Below the pieces are notes generated by a model. The model saw only the letters and a program-made list of their open reading frames with translations, did not search any database and was not told the DNA's origin. Below, one piece after another: positions 43,793 through 51,934 of a stretch of DNA of 64,000 nt (positions are counted from its first letter, which is position 1; each line of letters begins with the position of its first letter). Source of the DNA: Streptococcus sp. HMSC074B11 (GTDB lineage Bacteria > Bacillota > Bacilli > Lactobacillales > Streptococcaceae); NCBI RefSeq assembly GCF_001808705.1, contig NZ_KV794309.1:19349-83348 (forward strand), read 5' to 3'. The position numbers were made by a program, and so were the translations under genes.

Positions 43793-44291
43793 CCAAGAGA
43801 TGCTTGACCAGATTTTACAAACAGCTAATGCTTTGAATGTGAATGCTGTGGCTCTATCTGGTTCAAGAGCAGAGGATCGAGCTCCAAAAGATGAATTTCA
43901 AGACTATGATGTTGTTTATCTTGTTGAGAACTTTGAAGAACTAATTTCAGATTTATCTTGGTTGGATCAGTTCGGCAAACGTATCATTGTGCAAGAGGTT
44001 ACTCTGGGACATCGCCGTCTTTATCTCATGCTTTTTGAAGATGGGAATCGCATTGATCTAACCCTCTGTTCCAAAGACCACATGCAAGAATGGGTGGATA
44101 GTGAGGCAGGCTTCACAGTTTTAGAAGATAAGAAGGGGATTTTTGAGACTTATTCTCCAAATCCAGAGCGTTTTTGGATACATCCAGCTAGTGAGACGGA
44201 TTTTGAAAAATCTTGTAATGAATTTTGGTGGGTGTCAGCTTACGTGGTTAAAGGGATTTATCGAAAACAAGTCATCTATGCGACCGACTGA
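43782..44291 (+). pseudogene. Truncated aminoglycoside 6-adenylyltransferase-like gene (ant copy 1)
   Basis: The N-terminal 169 residues of an AadE/ANT(6)-type nucleotidyltransferase, with catalytic motif SGSR...DEFQDYDVVY. It matches the complete copy at 45248-46066 from MRT to YATD with many substitutions, then stops at TGA 44289-44291 exactly where similarity ends and unrelated sequence begins. The C-terminal half, which contributes to aminoglycoside binding, is missing, so it is probably inactive. The start at 43782 is chosen by alignment with copy 2. Confidence 0.82.
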
Positions 44292-44508
44292 GCTCAAGGG
44301 CAAGGCTCCCAGCCAGAATAAGACCGTCCGCCTCAAGCTGTAGGAAATCTATGATTTCCTTGTGAACTTTACTGCCATCGGTGCTTATGCTTATCCCGAA
44401 AGAACTCACATGGTCAATCTTCGCGACGACCTCAACACCATCCGCAGCCACTATAAAAAACGCAAGCCACCTAAGAAGACGAGGGAAGAAGCGACGGAGA
44501 GCAACTAG
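44292..44508 (+). pseudogene. 3' remnant of an unidentified gene with an internal TAG
   Basis: From 44287 to 44508 one frame reads LKGKAPSQNKTVRLKL, a TAG at 44341-44343, then EIYDFLVNFTAIGAYAYPE and RDDLNTIRSHYKKRKPPKK, ending at TAG 44506-44508. The Lys/Arg-rich tail and good codon use suggest a genuine coding fragment fused after ant copy 1. I cannot name the family. No start codon of its own is evident. Confidence 0.5.
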
Positions 44509-44571
44509 AATATAACTAAATTTGAGTTGAAAAATTGTTAGTGGTCGCATCGGATTTGAAAGGAGTAGAGA

Positions 44572-44946
44572 ATGATAATCAGACCTGCAAGCACAAAAGA
44601 TTGTCAAGCTATTTATGCCCTTTATCAAAATGAAAAATGGATTTCTTTTACAGAGGAAAAAGTGACATCATTATTTTCAACAAATCTGTCCCATTACTTG
44701 GTAGTTGAAGAGAACCAGAAAATCCTTGGTTTTGCCCGCTACTTGACAGATGAAGTGATGACGACCTTTTTAGCTGAGATAATTATTGATAAATCCCACC
44801 GTAGAAAAAGACTGGGACAGCAGCTGATTGAGGAGATCCACAAAAAATATCCTTTGACACGGATTGAATTAATATCTGAAGCAGATGGATTTTATCGGTC
44901 AATAAGTTTTAAGCCTGTTGGTACAGGATTTAGAAAATCTGAATGA
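44572..44946 (+). CDS. GNAT family N-acetyltransferase
   Basis: A compact 124-residue GNAT domain: start MIIRPASTKDCQAIYALYQ, strand region YLVVEENQKILGFARYL and the acetyl-CoA-binding DKSHRRKRLGQQLIEEI (Q/RxxGxG-like RKRLGQQ). It is shorter than many GNATs but contains all core elements. AAAGGAGTAGAG precedes the ATG. The acyl acceptor is unknown. It sits between two decayed regions in the parE-parC islet. Confidence 0.82.
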   Translation: MIIRPASTKDCQAIYALYQNEKWISFTEEKVTSLFSTNLSHYLVVEENQKILGFARYLTDEVMTTFLAEIIIDKSHRRKRLGQQLIEEIHKKYPLTRIELISEADGFYRSISFKPVGTGFRKSE

Positions 44947-44959
44947 AAGGAGACAGCCA

Positions 44960-45231
44960 ATGACGCTTGACAACAAACTGGGTCTGACAGATTCGCTTGA
45001 ACTAGCCAAGATGGTTATGCGAAGGAGGCTGCCCAAGCCTGTCTAGACTTTGCTTTTCAGCAAGCTGGCTTGTCAGAAGTTTACTCTTTTACATCCTTAC
45101 TCAATCAACTTTCGCAAAAAGTCATGCAAAAACTGAGCATGGAATTTGTCAAAGAATTTGATAATGAAAAAGTTCCAGCAGACAGTCCGCTTTATAGACA
45201 TGTCCTCTACAGAATCAAGAGTTTCCACTAA
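44960..45231 (+). pseudogene. Composite relic: Fic-like N-terminus joined to a GNAT C-terminus
   Basis: From ATG 44960 the frame reads MTLDNKLGLTDSLELAK and stops at TAG 45044. The opening resembles Fic/DOC-type proteins as I recall them. From 45010 a second frame reads DGYAKEAAQACLDFAFQQ... PADSPLYRHVLYRIKSFH, stopping at TAA 45229-45231, which looks like the C-terminal 73 residues of a RimJ/RimL-type acetyltransferase. Neither half is complete, so the segment is probably a deletion scar. Confidence 0.6.
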
Positions 45232-45247
45232 AAAGGCAGGTATTCCC

Positions 45248-46066
45248 ATGAGAACTGAAACCGAGATGTTTGATGTGATTTTGCAAACCGCAAAAGTGCT
45301 ACAGGTCGATGCAGTCGCCATGTCCGGCTCGCGGACAAATCCAAAGGCTCCCAAGGACGAGTTCCAAGACTATGATGTTGTCTATGTCGTGGATGATTTA
45401 GACACTCTAACAAGAGATCTTGCTTGGTTGAACCAGTTTGGCACACGTAACATTGAGCAACATAATATCCTAGGCAACCGTCGTCTCTACCTCATGCTTT
45501 TCGAAGATGGGAATCGCATTGATCTAACCCTCTGTCCTAAAGATCACATCAACGAATGGGTGGATAGTGAGGCAGGATTCACAGTTTTAGTAGATGAGAA
45601 GGGTTTGTTTGAGTCTTATTCTCCAAGTCCAGAGCGTTTCTGGATACATCCAGCTAGTAATTCGGATTTTGAAAAAACTTGCAATGAATTTTGGTGGGTG
45701 TCAACTTACGTGGTTAAAGGGATATGTCGCAAGCAACTTTTCTATGCCACTGACCATCTCTACGGCATTTGTCAGCAAGAACTCTTGAAAATCTTAGCTT
45801 GGCAGGTCGCAGGTGATCGAGGGACAGTCGATATCGGCAAGAACTACAAATATCTTTTCCAGTATTTACCTACAGAGAAAGAGAAGGAATTCTCTGCTCT
45901 ACTTGATTTCGCAAGTTTAGACAAAATCACTCAGTCTTTATTGGCTACCATGCAACTTTTCCACCAAGAAGCTCAATATCTTGCTCAAAAGATGGGATTT
46001 AAGTATGAAAAAGGAGTGGCTGAGAAGATGATTGAGTATGCTAAGGAAAAACTTCCTGATCACTAA
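45248..46066 (+). CDS. Aminoglycoside 6-adenylyltransferase-like protein (AadE/ANT(6) family, copy 2)
   Basis: A 272-residue nucleotidyltransferase. The catalytic motif is SGSRTNPKAPKDEFQDYDVVY, followed by NRRLYLMLFEDGNRIDL and the conserved FWIHPAS and CNEFWWVSTYVVKG segments; the C-terminal helical part (QVAGDRGTVDIGKNYKY) is complete. Family members add AMP to streptomycin at the 6 position. Chromosomal homologues in viridans streptococci do not always confer resistance, so the phenotype is unproven. ATG at 45248 is aligned with copy 1; the ribosome binding site is weak. Slightly shorter than plasmid AadE (about 300). Confidence 0.85.
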   Translation: MRTETEMFDVILQTAKVLQVDAVAMSGSRTNPKAPKDEFQDYDVVYVVDDLDTLTRDLAWLNQFGTRNIEQHNILGNRRLYLMLFEDGNRIDLTLCPKDHINEWVDSEAGFTVLVDEKGLFESYSPSPERFWIHPASNSDFEKTCNEFWWVSTYVVKGICRKQLFYATDHLYGICQQELLKILAWQVAGDRGTVDIGKNYKYLFQYLPTEKEKEFSALLDFASLDKITQSLLATMQLFHQEAQYLAQKMGFKYEKGVAEKMIEYAKEKLPDH

Positions 46067-46146
46067 GTAAATAAAGAACACAATTTAAAAGATTAAACTA
46101 CGGAAAGGGCCGTTTGGTTACTGAAGGTAACTAAATTCCTTTATTC

Positions 46147-46154
46147 TGTAAAAT
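46147..46154 (+). promoter_or_regulatory. Possible parC promoter -10
   Basis: TG-TAAAAT (46147-46154), with no clear -35. It would start transcription near 46161, right at the beginning of the leader element C. Confidence 0.4.
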
Positions 46155-46170
46155 CTACTCTACATTTTTT

Positions 46171-46286
46171 GAAAGGAGTTGAACACGCCCTAAATGCTGT
46201 GTGAAAAAGATAAATTCTCTTGTGAGCATCGCTCACTGTAAGAATTTCCTATTTTCACTTTGCATTTTACGGGCTTTGTATCCTAT
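46171..46286 (+). promoter_or_regulatory. parC leader element C (same architecture as the deoD leader units)
   Basis: GAAAGGAG (46171-46178); TTGAACACG; P1 strand GCCC-TAAATGC (46187-46197) pairing with GCATTTTAC-GGGC (46262-46274); stem GTGAAAA/TTTTCAC; internal loop AGATAA (46208-46213) opposite TTTCCTA (46245-46251); apical ATTCT/AGAAT stem; then TTTGTATC (46275-46282) four bases before the parC ATG. No Shine-Dalgarno adjoins the ATG. The short frame MLCEKDKFSCEHRSL (46194-46241) lies within it. Confidence 0.58.
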
Positions 46287-48764
46287 ATGAGTAATATCCA
46301 AAATATGTCCTTAGAGGATATCATGGGAGAGCGCTTTGGTCGCTACTCCAAGTACATCATTCAAGACCGGGCCTTGCCAGACATTCGGGATGGATTGAAG
46401 CCGGTTCAGCGTCGCATTCTTTATTCGATGAATAAGGATGGCAATACTTTTGACAAGAGCTACCGTAAGTCGGCCAAGTCTGTCGGTAACATTATGGGGA
46501 ATTTCCACCCACACGGGGATTCTTCGATTTATGATGCCATGGTTCGTATGTCCCAGGACTGGAAAAACCGTGAGATTCTAGTTGAAATGCACGGTAATAA
46601 TGGTTCGATGGACGGAGATCCGCCTGCGGCTATGCGTTATACAGAGGCTCGTTTGTCTGAGATTGCAGGCTATCTCCTTCAAGATATCGAGAAAAAGACA
46701 GTTCCCTTTGCTTGGAACTTTGATGATACCGAGAAAGAACCAACTGTCTTACCAGCAGCCTTTCCAAACCTCTTAGTCAACGGTTCAACTGGGATTTCAG
46801 CTGGGTATGCCACAGATATTCCACCTCATAATTTGGCTGAAGTTATTGATGCGACAGTCTACATGATTGATCACCCAACTGCCAAGGTTGATAAGTTGAT
46901 GGAATTCTTGCCTGGACCAGACTTCCCTACAGGAGCCATTATTCAAGGACGAGACGAAATCAAAAAGGCCTATGAAACTGGTAAAGGGCGCGTGGTTGTT
47001 CGTTCTAAGACTGAAATCGAGAAACTGAAAGGTGGTAAGGAGCAAATCGTTATCACTGAGATTCCCTATGAGATTAATAAGGCTAACTTGGTCAAGAAAA
47101 TTGATGAAGTCCGTGTCAATAACAAGGTGGCAGGTATCGCTGAGGTTCGGGATGAGTCTGACCGTGACGGTCTTCGTATCGCTATCGAGCTAAAAAAAGA
47201 TGCCAATACCGAGCTTGTTCTCAACTACCTTTTCAAGTACACTGACTTGCAAATCAATTACAACTTCAACATGGTTGCAATTGACAATTTCACCCCTCGT
47301 CAGGTTGGAATTGTGCCTATCTTATCTAGCTATATTGCCCACCGTCGTGAGGTCATCTTGGCACGTTCTCGCTTTGACAAGGAAAAGGCCGAAAAACGTC
47401 TCCATATCGTGGAAGGTTTAATTCGTGTCATCTCTATTTTAGATGAAGTCATTGCTCTTATCCGTGCTTCTGAAAATAAGGCTGATGCCAAGGAGAACCT
47501 CAAGGTCAGTTATGATTTTACTGAAGAGCAGGCTGAAGCTATTGTTACCTTGCAACTATACCGTTTGACCAATACAGACGTAGTTGTCTTGCAAGAAGAA
47601 GAAGCTGAACTACGTGAAAAGATTGCTATGCTTGCGGCTATCATCGGTGACGAACGAACCATGTACAATCTCATGAAGAAAGAACTCCGTGAAGTCAAGA
47701 AGAAATTTGCGACTCCACGTTTGAGTTCTTTAGAAGATACAGCAAAAGTGATTGAGATTGATACAGCTAGTCTTATCGCTGAAGAAGATACTTACGTCAG
47801 CGTGACTAAGGCAGGCTATATCAAACGTACTAGCCCTCGTTCCTTTGCAGCTTCAACACTGGAAGAGATTGGTAAACGGGATGACGACCGATTGCTATTC
47901 GTTCAATCTGTCAAAACTACTCAACACCTTTTAATTTTTACAACGCTTGGGAATGTCATTTACCGACCAGTCCATGAGTTGGCAGATATTCGTTGGAAGG
48001 ATATCGGAGAGCATCTAAGCCAGTCTATTACAAACTTTGAAACCAATGAAGAAGTGCTCTATGTTGAAGTTGTGGATCAGTTTGATGATGCGACAACCTA
48101 CTTTGCAGCGACTCGCCTTGGTCAAATCAAACGTGTCGAACGCAAAGAATTTTCTCCATGGAGAACCTATCGCTCTAAGTCTGTCAAATATGCTAAGTTG
48201 AAAGATGATACTGATCAGATTGTAGCAGTAGCTCCGATTAAATTGGATGATGTCCTGTTGATTAGTCGAAACGGCTATTCCCTCCGCTTTAACATCGAAG
48301 AAGTGCCAGTTATCGGTGCCAAAGCTGCAGGGGTGAAAGCCATGAATCTCAAAGCAGATGATGTGATACAAGCAGCCTTTATCTGCAACACTTCATCTTT
48401 CTATCTTTTGACGCATCGTGGAAGTCTTAAGCGCGTTTCGATTGAGGAAATTCCAGTAACCAGTCGTGCTAATCGTGGTCTTCAAGTCCTTAGAGAATTA
48501 AAGAGCAAACCACATCGTGTCTTCCTTGCTGGTGCAGTTTCTGAACAAGGATTTGTTGGAGATCTCTTTAGTACAGAAGTAGAAGATGGAGAGCAAACGC
48601 TTGTCATCCAATCAAATAATGGAACGATTTACGAAGCAATCCTACAAGATTTGAATCTATCGGAACGCACAAGCAATGGAAGCTTCATTTCAGATAGCAT
48701 TTCTGATGAAGAAGTTTTTGATGCTTATCTCAAAGAAATCTTTAAAGAAGACAAAGAAAATTAA
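46287..48764 (+). CDS. parC: DNA topoisomerase IV subunit A
   Basis: The DNA-breaking subunit of topoisomerase IV. It has 825 residues: winged-helix/CAP region with GNFHPHGDSSIYDAMVRM, the active-site tyrosine in AMRYTEARLS (Tyr118), tower and coiled-coil domains, and a C-terminal beta-pinwheel of repeated TxxGxxKR-type blades (TKAGYIKRTS, TRLGQIKRVE, SRNGYSLRF). Quinolone-resistance positions Ser79, Asp83 and Lys137 are all the susceptible residues. ATG at 46287 matches the family start MSNIQNMSLED, although it lacks a Shine-Dalgarno. A TTG at 46260 would add an unconserved extension. Confidence 0.97.
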   Translation: MSNIQNMSLEDIMGERFGRYSKYIIQDRALPDIRDGLKPVQRRILYSMNKDGNTFDKSYRKSAKSVGNIMGNFHPHGDSSIYDAMVRMSQDWKNREILVEMHGNNGSMDGDPPAAMRYTEARLSEIAGYLLQDIEKKTVPFAWNFDDTEKEPTVLPAAFPNLLVNGSTGISAGYATDIPPHNLAEVIDATVYMIDHPTAKVDKLMEFLPGPDFPTGAIIQGRDEIKKAYETGKGRVVVRSKTEIEKLKGGKEQIVITEIPYEINKANLVKKIDEVRVNNKVAGIAEVRDESDRDGLRIAIELKKDANTELVLNYLFKYTDLQINYNFNMVAIDNFTPRQVGIVPILSSYIAHRREVILARSRFDKEKAEKRLHIVEGLIRVISILDEVIALIRASENKADAKENLKVSYDFTEEQAEAIVTLQLYRLTNTDVVVLQEEEAELREKIAMLAAIIGDERTMYNLMKKELREVKKKFATPRLSSLEDTAKVIEIDTASLIAEEDTYVSVTKAGYIKRTSPRSFAASTLEEIGKRDDDRLLFVQSVKTTQHLLIFTTLGNVIYRPVHELADIRWKDIGEHLSQSITNFETNEEVLYVEVVDQFDDATTYFAATRLGQIKRVERKEFSPWRTYRSKSVKYAKLKDDTDQIVAVAPIKLDDVLLISRNGYSLRFNIEEVPVIGAKAAGVKAMNLKADDVIQAAFICNTSSFYLLTHRGSLKRVSIEEIPVTSRANRGLQVLRELKSKPHRVFLAGAVSEQGFVGDLFSTEVEDGEQTLVIQSNNGTIYEAILQDLNLSERTSNGSFISDSISDEEVFDAYLKEIFKEDKEN

Positions 48765-48790
48765 AAATCGGTCTTAGTGACTGATTTTTT
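48763..48790 (+). terminator. parC terminator
   Basis: AAATCGGTC-TTAG-TGACTGATTT stem, one G-U pair, then six Ts. Confidence 0.78.
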
Positions 48791-48798
48791 ATAAGTAA

Positions 48799-48813
48799 AA
48801 TTTTCAGAAAATT
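48799..48813. promoter_or_regulatory. Perfect CodY box upstream of ilvE
   Basis: AATTTTCAGAAAATT matches the CodY consensus AATTTTCWGAAAATT at all 15 positions. It lies just upstream of the ilvE -35, and branched-chain amino acids are the known CodY co-repressors. Confidence 0.85.
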
Positions 48814-48824
48814 ACAAATAATAC

Positions 48825-48852
48825 TTGAATTTTTAGGAGAATAGTGTAGAAT
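48825..48852 (+). promoter_or_regulatory. ilvE promoter
   Basis: TTGAAT (48825-48830), 16-base spacer, TAGAAT (48847-48852), followed by AAAGGAG before the ATG at 48889. Confidence 0.65.
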
Positions 48853-48888
48853 AGAACACAAAGCTTGATTAGAATAAAGGAGATTGTC

Positions 48889-49911
48889 ATGACAGTTACG
48901 ATCGATTGGGAAAATCTCGGTTTTTCCTATATGAAACTACCTTATCGTTATATCGCTTATTTTAAAGATGGACAATGGTCTCAAGGAGAATTAACAGAAG
49001 ATGCAACCTTGCATATTTCAGAATCATCTCCAAGCCTTCACTATGGACAGCAAGCATTTGAAGGATTGAAAGCCTATCGTACAAAGGATGGCAGTATTCA
49101 ACTCTTCCGTCCAGATGAAAATGCTAAACGTCTGCAACGTACCTGTGATCGTCTCTTGATGCCACAAGTTCCAACAGAAATGTTTGTAGAAGCTTGTAAA
49201 GCCGTTGTTCGTGCTAATGAAGAATACGTACCCCCTTATGGAACTGGTGGAACTCTTTACCTTCGTCCGCTCTTGATTGGTGTTGGAGATATCATTGGGG
49301 TAAAACCAGCTGAGGAGTATATTTTTACCATCTTTGCTATGCCAGTTGGAAATTATTTTAAAGGTGGATTGGTTCCAACAAACTTCTTGATTCAAGACGA
49401 GTATGACCGTGCTGCACCAAATGGAACAGGAGCTGCCAAGGTTGGTGGGAACTATGCAGCTAGTCTTTTGCCAGGAAAAATGGCTAAATCCCGTCATTTT
49501 TCAGATGTTATTTATCTAGACCCATCAACCCACACCAAGATTGAAGAAGTTGGTTCAGCAAACTTCTTTGGAATTACAGCTGATAATGAGTTTGTAACCC
49601 CACTGAGTCCATCAATCTTGCCATCGATTACCAAGTACTCATTACTTTATTTGGCAGAGCATCGTCTGGGCTTGAAGCCTGTTGAGGGAGATGTACCAAT
49701 TGATAGTCTGGATCGATTTGTAGAAGCAGGTGCCTGCGGTACTGCGGCAGTTATCTCACCAATTGGAGGAATCCAACATGGTGATGACTTCCACGTTTTC
49801 TACAGTGAGACAGAGGTTGGTCCAGTGACTCGTAAACTATACGATGAATTGACAGGTATTCAATTTGGTGACATTGAAGCACCAGAAGGTTGGATTGTAA
49901 AAGTAGATTAA
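48889..49911 (+). CDS. ilvE: Branched-chain amino-acid aminotransferase
   Basis: A PLP-dependent fold IV enzyme that interconverts leucine, isoleucine and valine with their 2-oxo acids using glutamate. It has 340 residues: SLHYGQQAFEGLKAYR near residue 47, the PLP region GTGAAKVGGNYAASL (which contains the candidate Schiff-base lysine), VGSANFFGI and EAGACGTAAVISPI. ATG at 48889 follows AAAGGAG. A perfect CodY box upstream indicates repression when branched-chain amino acids are plentiful. Confidence 0.96.
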   Translation: MTVTIDWENLGFSYMKLPYRYIAYFKDGQWSQGELTEDATLHISESSPSLHYGQQAFEGLKAYRTKDGSIQLFRPDENAKRLQRTCDRLLMPQVPTEMFVEACKAVVRANEEYVPPYGTGGTLYLRPLLIGVGDIIGVKPAEEYIFTIFAMPVGNYFKGGLVPTNFLIQDEYDRAAPNGTGAAKVGGNYAASLLPGKMAKSRHFSDVIYLDPSTHTKIEEVGSANFFGITADNEFVTPLSPSILPSITKYSLLYLAEHRLGLKPVEGDVPIDSLDRFVEAGACGTAAVISPIGGIQHGDDFHVFYSETEVGPVTRKLYDELTGIQFGDIEAPEGWIVKVD

Positions 49912-49932
49912 AAATTATTAAAGGAGATCTTT

Positions 49933-51900
49933 ATGAAAACGAAAAAGTGGATGTTAACAGCAGGAGTGGTCCTGAGTACAGCAGTTCTTCTTGTAGCTTG
50001 TGGTAAGGCTGACAAGGAAGCAGATGCGCCTACAACTTTCTCTTATGTCTATGGAGTAGACCCATCATCTTTGGACTACAGTATCGCAACTCGTACTTCA
50101 ACAACTGATATCATCGGTAACGTCGTTGATGGTTTGTTGGAAAACGATGAATATGGGAATTTGATTCCTTCCCTCGCTGAGGATTGGAGTGTCTCACAAG
50201 ACGGTTTGACTTATACTTATAAACTTCGCAAAGGGGTTAAATGGTACACGTCAGAAGGTGAAGAATACGCTGAAGTAACTGCGCATGACTTTGTTACTGG
50301 GTTGAAACACGTAGCTGATGGCAAATCAGACGGTGTCACTCTTATTCAAAACTCAATCAAGGGTTTGAATGAGTATATGACTGGTGAGACTAACGACTTC
50401 TCAACAGTTGGAGTTAAGGCAGTGGATGATTATACTGTTGAGTACACTCTAAATGCACCTGAAACTTTCTGGAATTCCAAAGTAACTTCAGCAACTATGT
50501 TGCCAGTAAATGAAGAATTCCTCAAAGCTTCTGGTAAAAATTATGGAACGGTCAGTCCAGCTGGTATTCTTTATAACGGTCCATATATTTTGAAGACATT
50601 GACTTCCAAATCTTTAATCGAATATGAAAAGAACCCAAATTATTGGGATAAAGAGAAGGTTAAAATCGAGAAAGTTAAATTAACTTACTATGATGGATCA
50701 GATCAAGAATCCTTGATCCGTAGCTTCTCTTCGGGTGTTTACACAACAGCTCGCCTCTTCCCAAGTAGCTCAAACTTTGCTTCTACTTTGGAACAATACG
50801 GGGATAAAATTACATATAGTCCACAGGATTCAACTAGTTACTACTTTACCTTTAACGTAAACCGTCAATCTTTCAATAAGACAGCGAAAACAAGTGAAGA
50901 ACAGAAAACTTCTACAAAAGAAGCAATGTTGAACAAGGACTTCCGTCAAGCCATCAACTTTGCCTTCAACCGTCATTCTTATGCTGCCCAACTCAATGGT
51001 GAAGATGGTGCGGACAAGATTATTCGTAATAGCCTAGTACCAGACAATTTCGTTCAATCTGGTGGCAAAAACTTTGGTGATATCGCTCAAAAAGAATTGG
51101 TCAACTATGGGGACCAATGGAAAGGTGTTGAGCTCGTTGACGGAAAAGATACCATCTACAATCCTGACAAAGCCAAAGCTTCATTTGAAAAAGCTAAGAA
51201 AGAATTGGAATCAAAAGGTGTAACCTTCCCAATTCACTTGGATGTCCCAGTTGAACAGACAAATACAATTGCTGTTCAGCAAAGCAATTCCTTCAAGCAA
51301 TCAATCGAATCAACTCTTGGTTCTGAAAATGTCGTCATCGATGTCCTTCAAATGACTGACAATGAAAAGGAAAGTATTACATCACAAGCGCGTGTTCCTG
51401 CTCAAAAAGACTATGATTTGAATAATACTGGATGGGCTCCAAGTTATCAAGACCCAGCAAGTTATCTCAATATCATGGATCCTAAGACCGGTTCTGCTAT
51501 GAAACACCTTGGTATTACTAAAGGAAAAGACAAGGAAGTAGTAGCTCAACTTGGTTTAGACCAATATAAGAAACTCCTAGATGATGCAGTTTCTGAGACA
51601 AACGATTTGAATAAGAGATATGAAAAATATGCTAAAGCGCAAGCTTGGCTCACAGATAGCTCTCTCTTGATACCGACAGCCTCATCAGGTGGTTCACCAG
51701 TTGTCAGCAACATCGTTCCTTTCTCAAAACCATACTCACAAGTTGGTATTAAGGGTGATCCATACATCTTCAAGGGAATGAAATTGCAAAAAGAGATTGT
51801 AACTGCTAAAGAATATCAAGCAGCTCTTGAAAAATGGCAAAAAGAAAAATTGGAATCAAACAATAAATACCAAAAAGAATTAGAAAGTCATGTCAAATAA
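49933..51900 (+). CDS. Oligopeptide-binding lipoprotein (OppA/AliB-like)
   Basis: A 655-residue surface lipoprotein that captures peptides for the Ami/Opp transporter, whose permeases are not in this window. The signal peptide ends in lipobox LVAC (Cys about residue 23), followed by the family 5 solute-binding core (LAEDWSVSQDGLTYTYKLRKGVKW, NKDFRQAINFAFNRHSYAAQL). The length equals AliA/AliB/AmiA. It lies 21 bases after ilvE with AAAGGAGAT, so it may be read through from the CodY-controlled promoter. Peptide preference cannot be told from sequence. Confidence 0.93.
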   Translation: MKTKKWMLTAGVVLSTAVLLVACGKADKEADAPTTFSYVYGVDPSSLDYSIATRTSTTDIIGNVVDGLLENDEYGNLIPSLAEDWSVSQDGLTYTYKLRKGVKWYTSEGEEYAEVTAHDFVTGLKHVADGKSDGVTLIQNSIKGLNEYMTGETNDFSTVGVKAVDDYTVEYTLNAPETFWNSKVTSATMLPVNEEFLKASGKNYGTVSPAGILYNGPYILKTLTSKSLIEYEKNPNYWDKEKVKIEKVKLTYYDGSDQESLIRSFSSGVYTTARLFPSSSNFASTLEQYGDKITYSPQDSTSYYFTFNVNRQSFNKTAKTSEEQKTSTKEAMLNKDFRQAINFAFNRHSYAAQLNGEDGADKIIRNSLVPDNFVQSGGKNFGDIAQKELVNYGDQWKGVELVDGKDTIYNPDKAKASFEKAKKELESKGVTFPIHLDVPVEQTNTIAVQQSNSFKQSIESTLGSENVVIDVLQMTDNEKESITSQARVPAQKDYDLNNTGWAPSYQDPASYLNIMDPKTGSAMKHLGITKGKDKEVVAQLGLDQYKKLLDDAVSETNDLNKRYEKYAKAQAWLTDSSLLIPTASSGGSPVVSNIVPFSKPYSQVGIKGDPYIFKGMKLQKEIVTAKEYQAALEKWQKEKLESNNKYQKELESHVK

Positions 51901-51934
51901 AACAGACTAGTACTTTTGGAATAAAGGGGCCTAT

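Noticed and set aside
46148..46208. Frame reading ...FLKGVEHALNAV before parC as the end of a real gene
   Set aside because: No start codon with a ribosome binding site lies upstream, and the region coincides with the conserved leader element.
46260..46286. TTG start nine codons upstream of parC
   Set aside because: The extension is absent from known ParC proteins and it lies within the pairing strand of the leader.
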